A stretch of 64,000 bases of DNA. Origin: Chitinophagaceae bacterium. Lineage in GTDB: Bacteria > Bacteroidota > Bacteroidia > Chitinophagales > Chitinophagaceae. Every line of letters begins with the position of its first letter. Within the stretch, counting starts at the first letter, position 1. The DNA lies in NCBI GenBank assembly GCA_016722465.1, contig JADKJC010000013.1:1-64000 (forward strand). Reading direction: 5' to 3'. Below, one piece after another: positions 10,247-17,202 of the stretch. Both the position numbers and the translations under genes were made by a program. Below the pieces are notes generated by a model. That model saw only the letters and a program-made list of their open reading frames with translations, was not told where the DNA came from and did not search any database.

Positions 10247-10717
10247 ATGACTACCAAAATCATTTATACTATTACACTATTGGCATACGCCATGATTGCA
10301 AGCCAGGCTTTCATGTACATACTTTCATTAAAGCAGGTGCAGCTTAATTTGAATGCAAGTTCTTACACCGAAATACGAAAGCTGATAGACATCAGCATGA
10401 GAGCCAGCTTTAAATATGTTATTTACGCAGCATTGTTGGCAAATGTATTGCTTGTAATTACAACCCTAAAAACACCGACCAGTTTGGTATTTATTACAGC
10501 AACAATTGCGTTGGTTGCATTGGCAGCTGAAATACTGCTTACATTAAAAGGTAATTTACCCATCAATGATGTTATCAATACATGGTCGGCAGATACTATT
10601 CCTGCAAACTGGGCAGATATAAGAGATAAATGGTTTACTATTTTTCAATACAGGCAAATTGCCAGCATAACCGGCTTTGTGAGTTTATTGATTGGTGGCG
10701 TGTTTGGAACGAAATAG
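10247..10717 (+). CDS. DUF1772-type membrane protein
   Basis: 156 residues, with hydrophobic helices near the N-terminus, two in the middle (about 63-85 and 88-105) and one at the C-terminus. The stretch from PINDVINTW to PANWADIRDKW followed by the QYRQIAS motif is the pattern I associate with DUF1772 proteins, a family that includes anthrone-oxygenase-like members. The reading frame is intact. The start ATG 10247 is the first in frame. Substrate and role are unknown. It is the last gene before the second repeat type and repeat 3. Confidence 0.6.
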   Translation: MTTKIIYTITLLAYAMIASQAFMYILSLKQVQLNLNASSYTEIRKLIDISMRASFKYVIYAALLANVLLVITTLKTPTSLVFITATIALVALAAEILLTLKGNLPINDVINTWSADTIPANWADIRDKWFTIFQYRQIASITGFVSLLIGGVFGTK

Positions 10718-10806
10718 CTTAAGGGGCGAAGAAGAAAAATGGATTACAACAAAAAATTCTCTTTATTAATAATTGGACACACATAAAGGCTTCCGCACCA
10801 AGTCAG

Positions 10807-10884
10807 GCACATTTGCAAGACACACAAAGCAGACACACAAAAGCTAACCTTGCAAAAGAGCCTACCTTGTGCCAACGCACAGGC
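10807..10884 (+). repeat. Second repeat type, copy B
   Basis: Related to 2900-2970. Shared blocks in order are GCACATTTGCAAGACACAC, CACAAA, CTAACCTTGCAAAAGAG and GCCAACGCACAGG. The two copies flank the long segment between repeats 2 and 3. The surrounding 10718-10940 contains no gene that I can support. Confidence 0.5.
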
Positions 10885-10940
10885 AACACTCTAAGGTGCG
10901 ACACAGACCCACATTATAGATGACCACGGAGATAGGGCGA

Positions 10941-11141
10941 ACGTACAACATGGGTATTGCCAATAGTGGGGCTTGACGGAAGTTCAATCATCAGCAGTAA
11001 AAAGCCAATCTTCAGTTCGGGCTGGACAAGCAACGCTGATCATTTTATTCTTAACTTCAACAAAATATTTTCAATCAGCAGCGGTTCCAGGCGGACGGAA
11101 TACTAATCCCCCACCATCGGCAATACCTGTTCGTTGGTGGC
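10941..11141 (+). repeat. attC-like cassette-boundary repeat 3
   Basis: Left outer arm ACGTACAAC (10941-10949) is the exact reverse complement of the right arm of repeat 2 (2822-2830), 8 kb away. Inner arms GGTATTGCCAATAGTGG (10953-10969) and CCACCATCGGCAATACC (11111-11127) pair at 15 of 17 positions. Right outer arm GTTGGTGGC (11133-11141) pairs with repeat 4. The body is nearly identical to repeat 4. Confidence 0.8.
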
Positions 11142-11177
11142 AAGTGTAACAGACGACAATAACAACATAAAACAATT

Positions 11178-11756
11178 ATGCAAGACATACTATTTGACTT
11201 TATTTCAAAATACATTTCTCTGACAGAAGATGAGAAGAACGCAATACTTTCATTAGACCTATTTCGCTCGGTAAAGAAAGGGGTGACTTTACTCAAAGAA
11301 GGACAGAAATCACAAGATTGCTACTTTGTTCTAAAAGGATGCATACGAAAATATTACATCATCGATGGTGAAGAAAAAACAACAGCTTTCTACACAGAAA
11401 TGGAAGCTTTGACCCCCCATTGTGTTATAAATAAAGCTCCTTCTGAATATTTCATTAGTTGTGTTGAGGACAGTATTCTTGCAGTTTCAAATTCTGATAT
11501 GGAAGTAGAAATAAACAGTAAATTTCCAAAGTTTGAAATAATGTGTAGAATATTGTCGGAAGAATTGTTAGCCAAGCAACAAATCAATTTTGACGAGTTT
11601 AAGACTTCATCACCTGAACAACGATACCAGAACTTACTCGAAAATAGACCGGACCTTATTCAGCGTGTACCGCAACAGCAAATAGCAAGCTATTTAGGCA
11701 TTAAACCACAATCATTAAGCAGACTAAGAGCAAGAATTCTTGAAAAAAAGAGCTAA
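11178..11756 (+). CDS. Crp/Fnr-family transcription regulator
   Basis: 192 residues. The N-terminal two thirds match a cyclic-nucleotide-binding-like beta barrel (GVTLLKEGQKSQDCYFVLKG at about 35-54). The C-terminus has a winged helix-turn-helix with QQQIASYLGIKPQSLSRLRA near 164-183, the usual Bacteroidota form of the family. It starts 37 bases after repeat 3, so it is the first gene of a cassette-like unit. Downstream are two related outer-membrane-type proteins that it may control. Its last codons are duplicated at 12484. Effector and targets are unknown. Confidence 0.9.
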   Translation: MQDILFDFISKYISLTEDEKNAILSLDLFRSVKKGVTLLKEGQKSQDCYFVLKGCIRKYYIIDGEEKTTAFYTEMEALTPHCVINKAPSEYFISCVEDSILAVSNSDMEVEINSKFPKFEIMCRILSEELLAKQQINFDEFKTSSPEQRYQNLLENRPDLIQRVPQQQIASYLGIKPQSLSRLRARILEKKS

Positions 11757-11803
11757 AACGTATTTCTTAACTTAAGTGAACGAGTTAATGTATCTCGCCA
11801 ATC

Positions 11804-11811
11804 TACTTTTG
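11804..11811 (+). promoter_or_regulatory. Putative -7 promoter element, copy 1
   Basis: TACTTTTG fits the Bacteroidota TAnnTTTG element, 28 bases before the ATG at 11839. No convincing -33 TTTG is present at the right spacing. The same element in the same context precedes the paralogous gene at 12653. Confidence 0.4.
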
Positions 11812-11838
11812 CAGTATCAAATAACAATAAAAAAAGAT

Positions 11839-12457
11839 ATGCGAAAGAAAATTTTATGGATGGGACTTGATTTTAATGATGGCAAGCAGTTTACAGGTGA
11901 ATGGACAAAATTCCAAACAAGACAGTACTTTCAAAAGGTGGTTTGTTGGGAGTTCACTCTTGATGTTAGGAAATTTTGATAAAAAAGACAACCCTGAGTA
12001 TGTACAATTAAATGTTGGTTATAGAATAACACCTAAAGATGTTGTTTCCTTTGAATTTAAAAGGTCCATTTATTCTTGGCCCATAGGTATCCCTTTTGGA
12101 TCATCATTTCGTAAATCAGGAGGAAACTATCCTGGACATGCACGCATACTTGCACCTACATTAGGATACCAGCGTTTTTGGTGGAAAGGAGTCTATACAT
12201 CCGTTCATGCACTGAATGCTTTTGAAAAATATATGGATGAGAATAAAAAAAAGATTGGAAATGGATACACGTTATATCTGAACTTCCATTTGGGTTACCA
12301 GTTTAAGTTTTTTAAAAACCGGTTCTTTTTTGAACCAGCTATTGGATGTAGTTATTGGCCAGTAAGAACTAATGTTCCTGAATCTTTTAAAGCAGTAGAA
12401 AAAAAATGGCCTAACTACTTTATTCAACCTGGCCTTCATTTTGGGTTTAATTTTTAG
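11839..12457 (+). CDS. Outer-membrane-type protein, copy 1 (frameshift in signal peptide)
   Basis: The protein is homologous to the one encoded at 12653. Both have DST.KRWFVGS, VQLN.GYRIT.KDV and the end GLHFGFNF, whose final phenylalanine suits a beta-barrel outer-membrane protein. By comparison the start should be ATG 11839 (MRKKILWMGL), but a one-base loss near 11858-11866 shifts the frame inside the signal peptide. The long frame begins at 11867 in the middle of that peptide. As written it would lack a proper export signal. Repaired length is about 206 residues. The family is not one I recognise. Two copies with a Crp regulator form one cassette-like unit. Confidence 0.7.
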
Positions 12458-12483
12458 TGATTTTACCAACAATTTAAACATCT

Positions 12484-12572
12484 CCACAACACCAATTAGC
12501 GAACTATTTAGGTATCAAACCTCAATCATTAAGCAGACTAAAAGCAAGAATTCTTAAAAAAAAAGAGCTAAA
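12484..12572 (+). pseudogene. Duplicated C-terminal fragment of the Crp regulator
   Basis: The stretch encodes YLGIKPQSLSRLKARILKKK, nearly identical to the helix-turn-helix end of the regulator at 11178-11756, but with no upstream gene. The similarity continues through the intergenic promoter region. A tandem duplication of the Crp 3' end, the promoter and the membrane-protein gene therefore produced the second copy at 12653. Confidence 0.8.
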
Positions 12573-12617
12573 CGCATTTATTAACTTAAGTGAATGAGTT
12601 ATTGTATCTCACCAATC

Positions 12618-12625
12618 TACTTTTG
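12618..12625 (+). promoter_or_regulatory. Putative -7 promoter element, copy 2
   Basis: TACTTTTG, the TAnnTTTG type, lies 28 bases before ATG 12653. It sits inside a duplicated block (12588-12633) nearly identical to that before the first copy. Conservation of this block in both copies supports a promoter role. Confidence 0.45.
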
Positions 12626-12652
12626 CAGCATAATTTAAAATAAAAAAAAGAT

Positions 12653-13276
12653 ATGCAAAAGAAAAATTTATTGATTGGACTTGTTTTAGTTTTAACAAGC
12701 AGTTTACAGGTGAATGCACAATATGATAAAACAGATAGTACTCACAAACGGTGGTTCGTTGGTAGCACGCTGTTTTTATTGGGTAATTTTGCTTCCGTAA
12801 ACCCTCCCGGCTTTGTTCAACTCAATTTAGGCTATCGTATTACAGGAAAAGATGTAATTTCTCTCGAACTAATAACTTGGAAACATGCTTGGCCACTTGG
12901 TATTAACCCTTTTTATAATAAGGCATACGGAACACCTGAAGAGAAATTTCCTGGTTATATAAGAGAACATGGTTTTGGTCTTGCTTATCAAAGGTATTTT
13001 TGGAAAGGTCTTTACACAGCAGTACACGTAGCGCCTATGTGGCAAACATTTAGGAATGAAAACGGTAATAAGGTGGGTGATGGTTTCATTATATTCAACA
13101 CTTATCGAGTTGGTTATCACGTTAAACTCTTTAAGGATAGATTTTTTGTAGAACCTTCACTTGGAGTTGCCGGTCGTCCTTATTACACCAAAATGCCCGT
13201 TGGTTTTAAAGAAAAAGATGACAAGTGGCCAAAATGGACACCTGAACCAGGGCTGCATTTCGGATTTAATTTTTAG
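12653..13276 (+). CDS. Outer-membrane-type protein, copy 2
   Basis: 207 residues, intact. The N-terminal MQKKNLLIGLVLVLTSSLQVNAQ is a typical signal peptide with cleavage after NAQ. The rest alternates aromatic and polar residues in strand-like stretches and ends in GFNF, consistent with a small beta barrel. It is a tandem paralogue of the gene at 11839, differing most in the middle (LITWKHAWPLGINPF). Its position downstream of a Crp regulator and its duplicated promoter suggest joint control. No known family was recognised. Confidence 0.75.
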   Translation: MQKKNLLIGLVLVLTSSLQVNAQYDKTDSTHKRWFVGSTLFLLGNFASVNPPGFVQLNLGYRITGKDVISLELITWKHAWPLGINPFYNKAYGTPEEKFPGYIREHGFGLAYQRYFWKGLYTAVHVAPMWQTFRNENGNKVGDGFIIFNTYRVGYHVKLFKDRFFVEPSLGVAGRPYYTKMPVGFKEKDDKWPKWTPEPGLHFGFNF

Positions 13277-13327
13277 TAATTTTACAGAAAATTGAAGCAG
13301 GACTGAAACTGATATGACATAACACCA

Positions 13328-13527
13328 GCCACCAACATGGGTATTGCCAATAGTGAGGCTTGACGGAAGTACAATCAGCAGCAGTAAAAAGCCAATCTTC
13401 AGTTCGGGCTGGACAAACAACACCGATCATTTAATCTTAACTTCATCAAAATATTTTTCATCAGCAGTGGTTCCGGGCGGACGGAATTCTGATTCCCCAC
13501 CATCGGCAATACCTGTTCGTTGGTGGC
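13328..13527 (+). repeat. attC-like cassette-boundary repeat 4
   Basis: Left outer arm GCCACCAAC (13328-13336) is the exact reverse complement of the right arm of repeat 3 (11133-11141). Inner arms carry GGTATTGCCAATAGTG and CACCATCGGCAATACC. Right outer arm GTTGGTGGC (13519-13527) pairs with repeat 5. The body is the closest match to repeat 3. Confidence 0.8.
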
Positions 13528-13588
13528 AATTTTACACAGCACTCTACAAACTTTGAAGCATTTGGCTGACTTTTACTCTCACACGACA

Positions 13589-13987
13589 ATGAGGACAACA
13601 ATATGTCTAATCGTGGCAATTCTTTTTTTAGTCAGTTGTGATCCAGCTAAGATTTTGGTAATTAAGGCAGCGAACAAGGAGAATGTTTCAGTGGTTGTTT
13701 TTACAAGTACTAAGATAATTCCGCAGTCAAATTCTGACAGCAGCACTAAATTAACTATCCAAGTACCACCGATTGATGTATCGAATACCTATCAGAAATC
13801 ATTTGACTATGGTATTGGAAATTGGCCGGATAAAGAGATTTTAGACTTAGTTGCCAATATCGATTCTATAGTTATCAATAATAGTTTCGACACAATGCGA
13901 TTAACGAATAAGGAACAAATGGGAAAGTATCTAAAGAAACATAGAAGTGGATACGCAGGTAGCGTCTTGACAATCGAGGCGAAATAA
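13589..13987 (+). CDS. Small lipoprotein of unknown function
   Basis: 132 residues from ATG 13589, chosen because it places a lipoprotein signal at the start: MRTTICLIVAILFLVSC, with the lipobox cysteine at residue 17. Longer upstream starts would bury this signal. The mature part has no motif that I recognise. It would be anchored in a membrane facing the periplasm or outside. It is the only gene between repeats 4 and 5, ending 6 bases before repeat 5, as a single-gene cassette would. Confidence 0.7.
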   Translation: MRTTICLIVAILFLVSCDPAKILVIKAANKENVSVVVFTSTKIIPQSNSDSSTKLTIQVPPIDVSNTYQKSFDYGIGNWPDKEILDLVANIDSIVINNSFDTMRLTNKEQMGKYLKKHRSGYAGSVLTIEAK

Positions 13988-13992
13988 AAACT

Positions 13993-14192
13993 GCCACCAA
14001 CAAAAGTATTGGCAAAAGCTGGGCAGACGGAAGATCAATCGGCGGTTTTTCATTGCTCAGCTTTGGTTCGGGCGGGACAAGCAACGCTGAACTTTTTGTT
14101 CTTAACTTCAACAAAATATTTTCAATCAGCAGTGGTTGTGGTCAGACGGAATTCTAATTCCACACCTTCGCCAAGCCCTGGTCGTTGGCTGT
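13993..14192 (+). repeat. attC-like cassette-boundary repeat 5
   Basis: Left outer arm GCCACCAAC (13993-14001) is the exact reverse complement of the right arm of repeat 4 (13519-13527). The inner left part is GTATTGGCAAAAGCTGGGC; the inner right part is CACACCTTCGCCAAGCCC. Right outer arm GTTGGCTGT (14184-14192) pairs with 14687-14695. The body carries the shared CTTAACTTCAACAAAATATT block at 14101. Confidence 0.8.
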
Positions 14193-14234
14193 AATGCTTG
14201 GTTAGACATTCTTAACTTTTAAACTGTTTATCAA

Positions 14235-14642
14235 ATGGCAAAAGAATTAGGAACAAAAGAAAATCCTTGGTTATTACAAACACCACCTTTGTCTTCAGAC
14301 TTTACAATGCACAAAGACAGCAAGGACGGCAAAGATATTCTTGTATGCACAGTAGGGAAAACCATTTTGCACTATGAATATCGCTGTCTTGAAGATCTTC
14401 ACAAAATGTTAAAGAAACATGGCGATTGGATGGAACTTGGCAGCGCAGACGAGCAAAAGCCAGCCAAGGACGGAACCGTAGAAGCATGGGGGCGTTCAGA
14501 CAAGAATCCTGTTGGCGGTTGGTATGGGTTAAAAAAAGGTTTTCGTGGCAGGTTTGGAATGTATGTTCCCCCGTTGATGGAAAAATTGGGACTTGCAGAA
14601 GTTACGCATGAAGCTAAGAACAATAAAATGCGAGCGAAGTAA
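14235..14642 (+). CDS. Small soluble protein, DUF6855-like
   Basis: 135 residues, no signal peptide or membrane segment. Conserved-looking stretches are KENPWLLQTPPLSSDFTM, MLKKHGDWMELGSADEQKPA and NPVGGWYGLKKGFRGRFGMY. I recognise this as a widespread small bacterial family of unknown function, probably DUF6855, but the number is from memory. It is the only gene of the last cassette-like unit. It starts 42 bases after repeat 5 and is followed by the closing arm at 14687. Confidence 0.65.
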   Translation: MAKELGTKENPWLLQTPPLSSDFTMHKDSKDGKDILVCTVGKTILHYEYRCLEDLHKMLKKHGDWMELGSADEQKPAKDGTVEAWGRSDKNPVGGWYGLKKGFRGRFGMYVPPLMEKLGLAEVTHEAKNNKMRAK

Positions 14643-14686
14643 CGAAGTCTCTGCACTATTTCAACCATATCATTCAAGGTCGCACT

Positions 14687-14695
14687 ACAGCCAAC
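14687..14695 (+). other. Closing arm of the last cassette-like unit, without a repeat body
   Basis: ACAGCCAAC is the exact reverse complement of the right arm of repeat 5 (14184-14192); extended to 13 bases, 12 pair. After it there is no repeat body, only AT-rich sequence. From 14696 to 14977 I see no gene or clear structure. This marks the right end of the array. Confidence 0.6.
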
Positions 14696-15019
14696 AATAA
14701 TTTTGAAAATATAATAATAAAAACTATATTGCTAAAGCTTATGCAATAAAAATGTTCCCGCCTTTTTGCATGCACAGAGCAGCCGAAATCCCCCTTTATT
14801 AAAAGTATACAGCTGTTTCAAATAAATAGTTGTACTGCCTTTCGTTTTAATTTATCCCGTTTTTTAGTAACAGATTGTACCGTCTGCTTAATTGGTGTTT
14901 TTATTTTACCGGTATTGTATTGCACCTGTAAAAAAGTTGTGCAATTCAAATATGCAGGTATGGCCCATGAAGATTAAATGAATGCAACAATATTTAATCA
15001 GCTTTTAAAAACTATAGTT

Positions 15020-15384
15020 ATGCCACTCAACAGGTATGGTGTACTGATTGGTACCAAAACCAATTATTTCAGGGACGCCCCCGACAATTTTGGAAAATTT
15101 TACCATGGTAATATTGAAGTAACGATCAATGGTATCCCTTACCGGTGTGCCATTGATGTGGACAGCCAGGTAACCCGTGTGCAGTGGCGAATCATTGAAT
15201 TTACTGTTGCTGACCTGGCCGCATCGCAGCAATGGGAGATGGATGGCACCTGCAGGCCTCTAATGAAACCTGGGGCACTGTTGAATATATCCGCTGGAAG
15301 CTGAGGATACCACCACGGCTGGCGCCATTTAAAGTAAGATCATTGGTAAACCCGGCAGAAAGATTAATTGCCGATATAATTTGA
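15020..15384 (+). pseudogene. Truncated DUF2278-type protein with frameshift
   Basis: ATG 15020 opens MPLNRYGVLIGTKTNYFRD, and the next stretch, HGNIEVTINGIPYRCAIDV, fits the N-terminal part of DUF2278 proteins. Near 15180-15230 the frame changes; the other frame then gives GWHLQASNETWGTVEYIRW and ends at TGA 15382. That block resembles the family's HxLAS...YIR motif. About 120 codons are left, shorter than the family, so a middle part is also missing. Function of the family is unknown. Confidence 0.55.
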
Positions 15385-15465
15385 AAGAAATTTTTAGATA
15401 CCACTTTGTGTATTTAGGCAGATGCATTTTGTGTAGCTGCAAGGATTTTAAAGCGAACATTCTCT

Positions 15466-16338
15466 ATGCTTAAAGAAAGAAGTATATTAATTGGTTGTGA
15501 TGATCCCCTAATATCACCAATGCTGTTAAGTAGCATAAATAAGCAAACAACATCCTTTATATTTAATGTTATTACAGTGACCACCCTGCAACATTTTAAA
15601 GGAATACTGAAGTCATTAAATTCGGACTTGATTATTTTATTCTTTGCCAACAATAAAACTGTGTTAGCTGAAATCAAGCCAGATATAAAAAACCTTCGAA
15701 TCCCTGTTTTATGCCTCTTAAATAAGTATGAAACCCCAAAGGAGTATTTATATGTAAACAACAATGTTTTTACCTATCCTTTAGAGCATATAAATAATCA
15801 TGATTATCTCAATTCAAAAATACACTCACTCTTTTTTCTTGAGGCAGATACTTCCTCTCAAAAAACAGGCATCTGTTTAGCGGATGCGGCTTATCAGAAA
15901 CCACAAACAGATAATAACAGAAATTTGGGGCGATATGTTCTTGAACTTGATCAAAAGGTAGAGATACTTTCAATAATTAAGAAAAAAATTGCGGGGCTTT
16001 CAAGTATAGCGGACAATCCTGTAAAAGCAGAATTACTTTCCATAGTTAATGGGATAAAAAGGGCGATGAACAATAAAGAATTATGGAACGATTTTAAATT
16101 ATTTTACGAGGAAGCAGATCCCAATTTTCTCCTGGCGCTTGCCATTAAGTATCCGTTTTTAACACCAATTGATCTTAAGTATTGCTGTTACCTCAAAATG
16201 AATATGACAAATGATGATATTAGAAAGATTTGTGGCATAAGCCTGGAAAGTGTACGCACACATAAACACCGGTTAAAAAAGAAAATGACCCTTGCAAAAG
16301 AACAGGATCTGGGACTTTTTTTGCGCTCAATACACTAA
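15466..16338 (+). CDS. LuxR-type response-regulator-like transcription factor
   Basis: 290 residues. The N-terminal 120 residues (RSILIGCDDPLISPMLLSSI, then SDLIILFF) look like a degenerate receiver domain; no clear phospho-acceptor aspartate pair was found. The middle is helical. The C-terminal 60 residues, LTPIDLKYCCYLKMNMTNDD to SLESVRTHKHRLKKKM, form a LuxR-type helix-turn-helix of the kind common in Bacteroidota. It lies 270 bases before the injection-system genes on the same strand, so it is a good candidate regulator for them. Direct control is an inference. Confidence 0.75.
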   Translation: MLKERSILIGCDDPLISPMLLSSINKQTTSFIFNVITVTTLQHFKGILKSLNSDLIILFFANNKTVLAEIKPDIKNLRIPVLCLLNKYETPKEYLYVNNNVFTYPLEHINNHDYLNSKIHSLFFLEADTSSQKTGICLADAAYQKPQTDNNRNLGRYVLELDQKVEILSIIKKKIAGLSSIADNPVKAELLSIVNGIKRAMNNKELWNDFKLFYEEADPNFLLALAIKYPFLTPIDLKYCCYLKMNMTNDDIRKICGISLESVRTHKHRLKKKMTLAKEQDLGLFLRSIH

Positions 16339-16439
16339 CAATCATCAAGAATGTCTGTAGTACCTGCCATGCTTCCTTACCATTTTGTTAATCCATTATT
16401 AATTTTCTGCAACAATTAGATTGTTACCCATACTACCTT

Positions 16440-16487
16440 TTTCACTTGTAAAGACTTGTGAAATTGATTGTCTACGGATTGTCTACG
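16440..16487 (+). promoter_or_regulatory. Putative operator region before the injection-system operon
   Basis: The 270-base gap between the LuxR-type regulator and the first injection-system gene holds two structures. One is a dyad, TTTCAC (16440-16445) and GTGAAA (16458-16463). The other is a perfect tandem repeat of the 11-mer GATTGTCTACG (16466-16476 and 16477-16487). Both lie about 120-170 bases before the first start codon, suitable for regulator binding. No clean -7 element was identified. Confidence 0.4.
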
Positions 16488-16608
16488 TTTTTTTTCCTCT
16501 CGTATAATTTGTACACTATGTGTATACGCCAAAACTTGTTTTTAGCTTAATCACATCAATATATTTACATGCTGGTAGAATTAGACGATTCAGCAAGTTG
16601 TTTGGGTA

Positions 16609-17202
16609 ATGTTATCACGCTCAATAGTTAAATGTATGATCAGTAAGGGGCTGCAGTTTACTTGTGACATATTAAATCAGTTTATCAGAAACCGTTTTAG
16701 TATTGATGAAAGTATGGTTGTGCTAAACACCTTGCTGGAATCTAGCGGTGCAGTGCCGCAAGCCAACCAGAATAAGCTTGTTTTGTCGCTTATCAATATT
16801 GAAAAGGAGACTAACAAACCATTTTATATTCATAATCAAAAAATGGCGAATGATAATTTCAGTGCCATTAATCCTTTCGAAAGAGCAAATCTTGAAATAC
16901 TGGTGAGCGCAAATTTCGACAACTATTCAGAAGCTTTAAAATTCATTGATACTGGAATGCTTTTTTTTCAGTTGAACCCAAAAATGGATTCCAGACTATA
17001 TTCAACTTTTCCGACAGAGATACAAAAAATGGAATTTGAGCTTGTGAAAATCAGTTACCATCAAATGCATAGCTTATGGACAGCAATGGGAGCAAAATAC
17101 CAGCCATCCGTAGTTTACCTGCTGCGCCTTGTAAATTTCCAGGGTAATGAGCCACGGTCATTTACTCCTGCTGTTAATGCAACTGCTAATACAATCAATT
17201 AA
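16609..17202 (+). CDS. DUF4255 / Pvc16-type cap protein of the injection system
   Basis: 197 residues. The C-terminal half (HSLWTAMGAKYQPSVVYLLR) is the DUF4255 signature, W...L...Y.PS..Y..R. DUF4255 is the N-terminal domain of Pvc16/Afp16, which caps the tube and sheath and stops their growth in eCIS particles. In Bacteroidota eCIS clusters a gene of this family commonly opens the operon, as here. The stop codon overlaps the next start by one base (TAATG at 17200), which suggests translational coupling. The exact start is uncertain; ATG 16609 gives a normal length. Confidence 0.8.
   Translation: MLSRSIVKCMISKGLQFTCDILNQFIRNRFSIDESMVVLNTLLESSGAVPQANQNKLVLSLINIEKETNKPFYIHNQKMANDNFSAINPFERANLEILVSANFDNYSEALKFIDTGMLFFQLNPKMDSRLYSTFPTEIQKMEFELVKISYHQMHSLWTAMGAKYQPSVVYLLRLVNFQGNEPRSFTPAVNATANTIN

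Noticed and set aside
11075..11296. Minus-strand open frame across the right part of repeat 3
   Set aside because: It is made of repeat sequence and the antisense of the Crp start; similar frames arise in other repeats by identity alone.
10941..14192. Interpretation of the 200-bp repeats as IS-element ends
   Set aside because: No transposase lies between them, the copies are in direct orientation, and the arm complementarity follows the genes rather than being constant.
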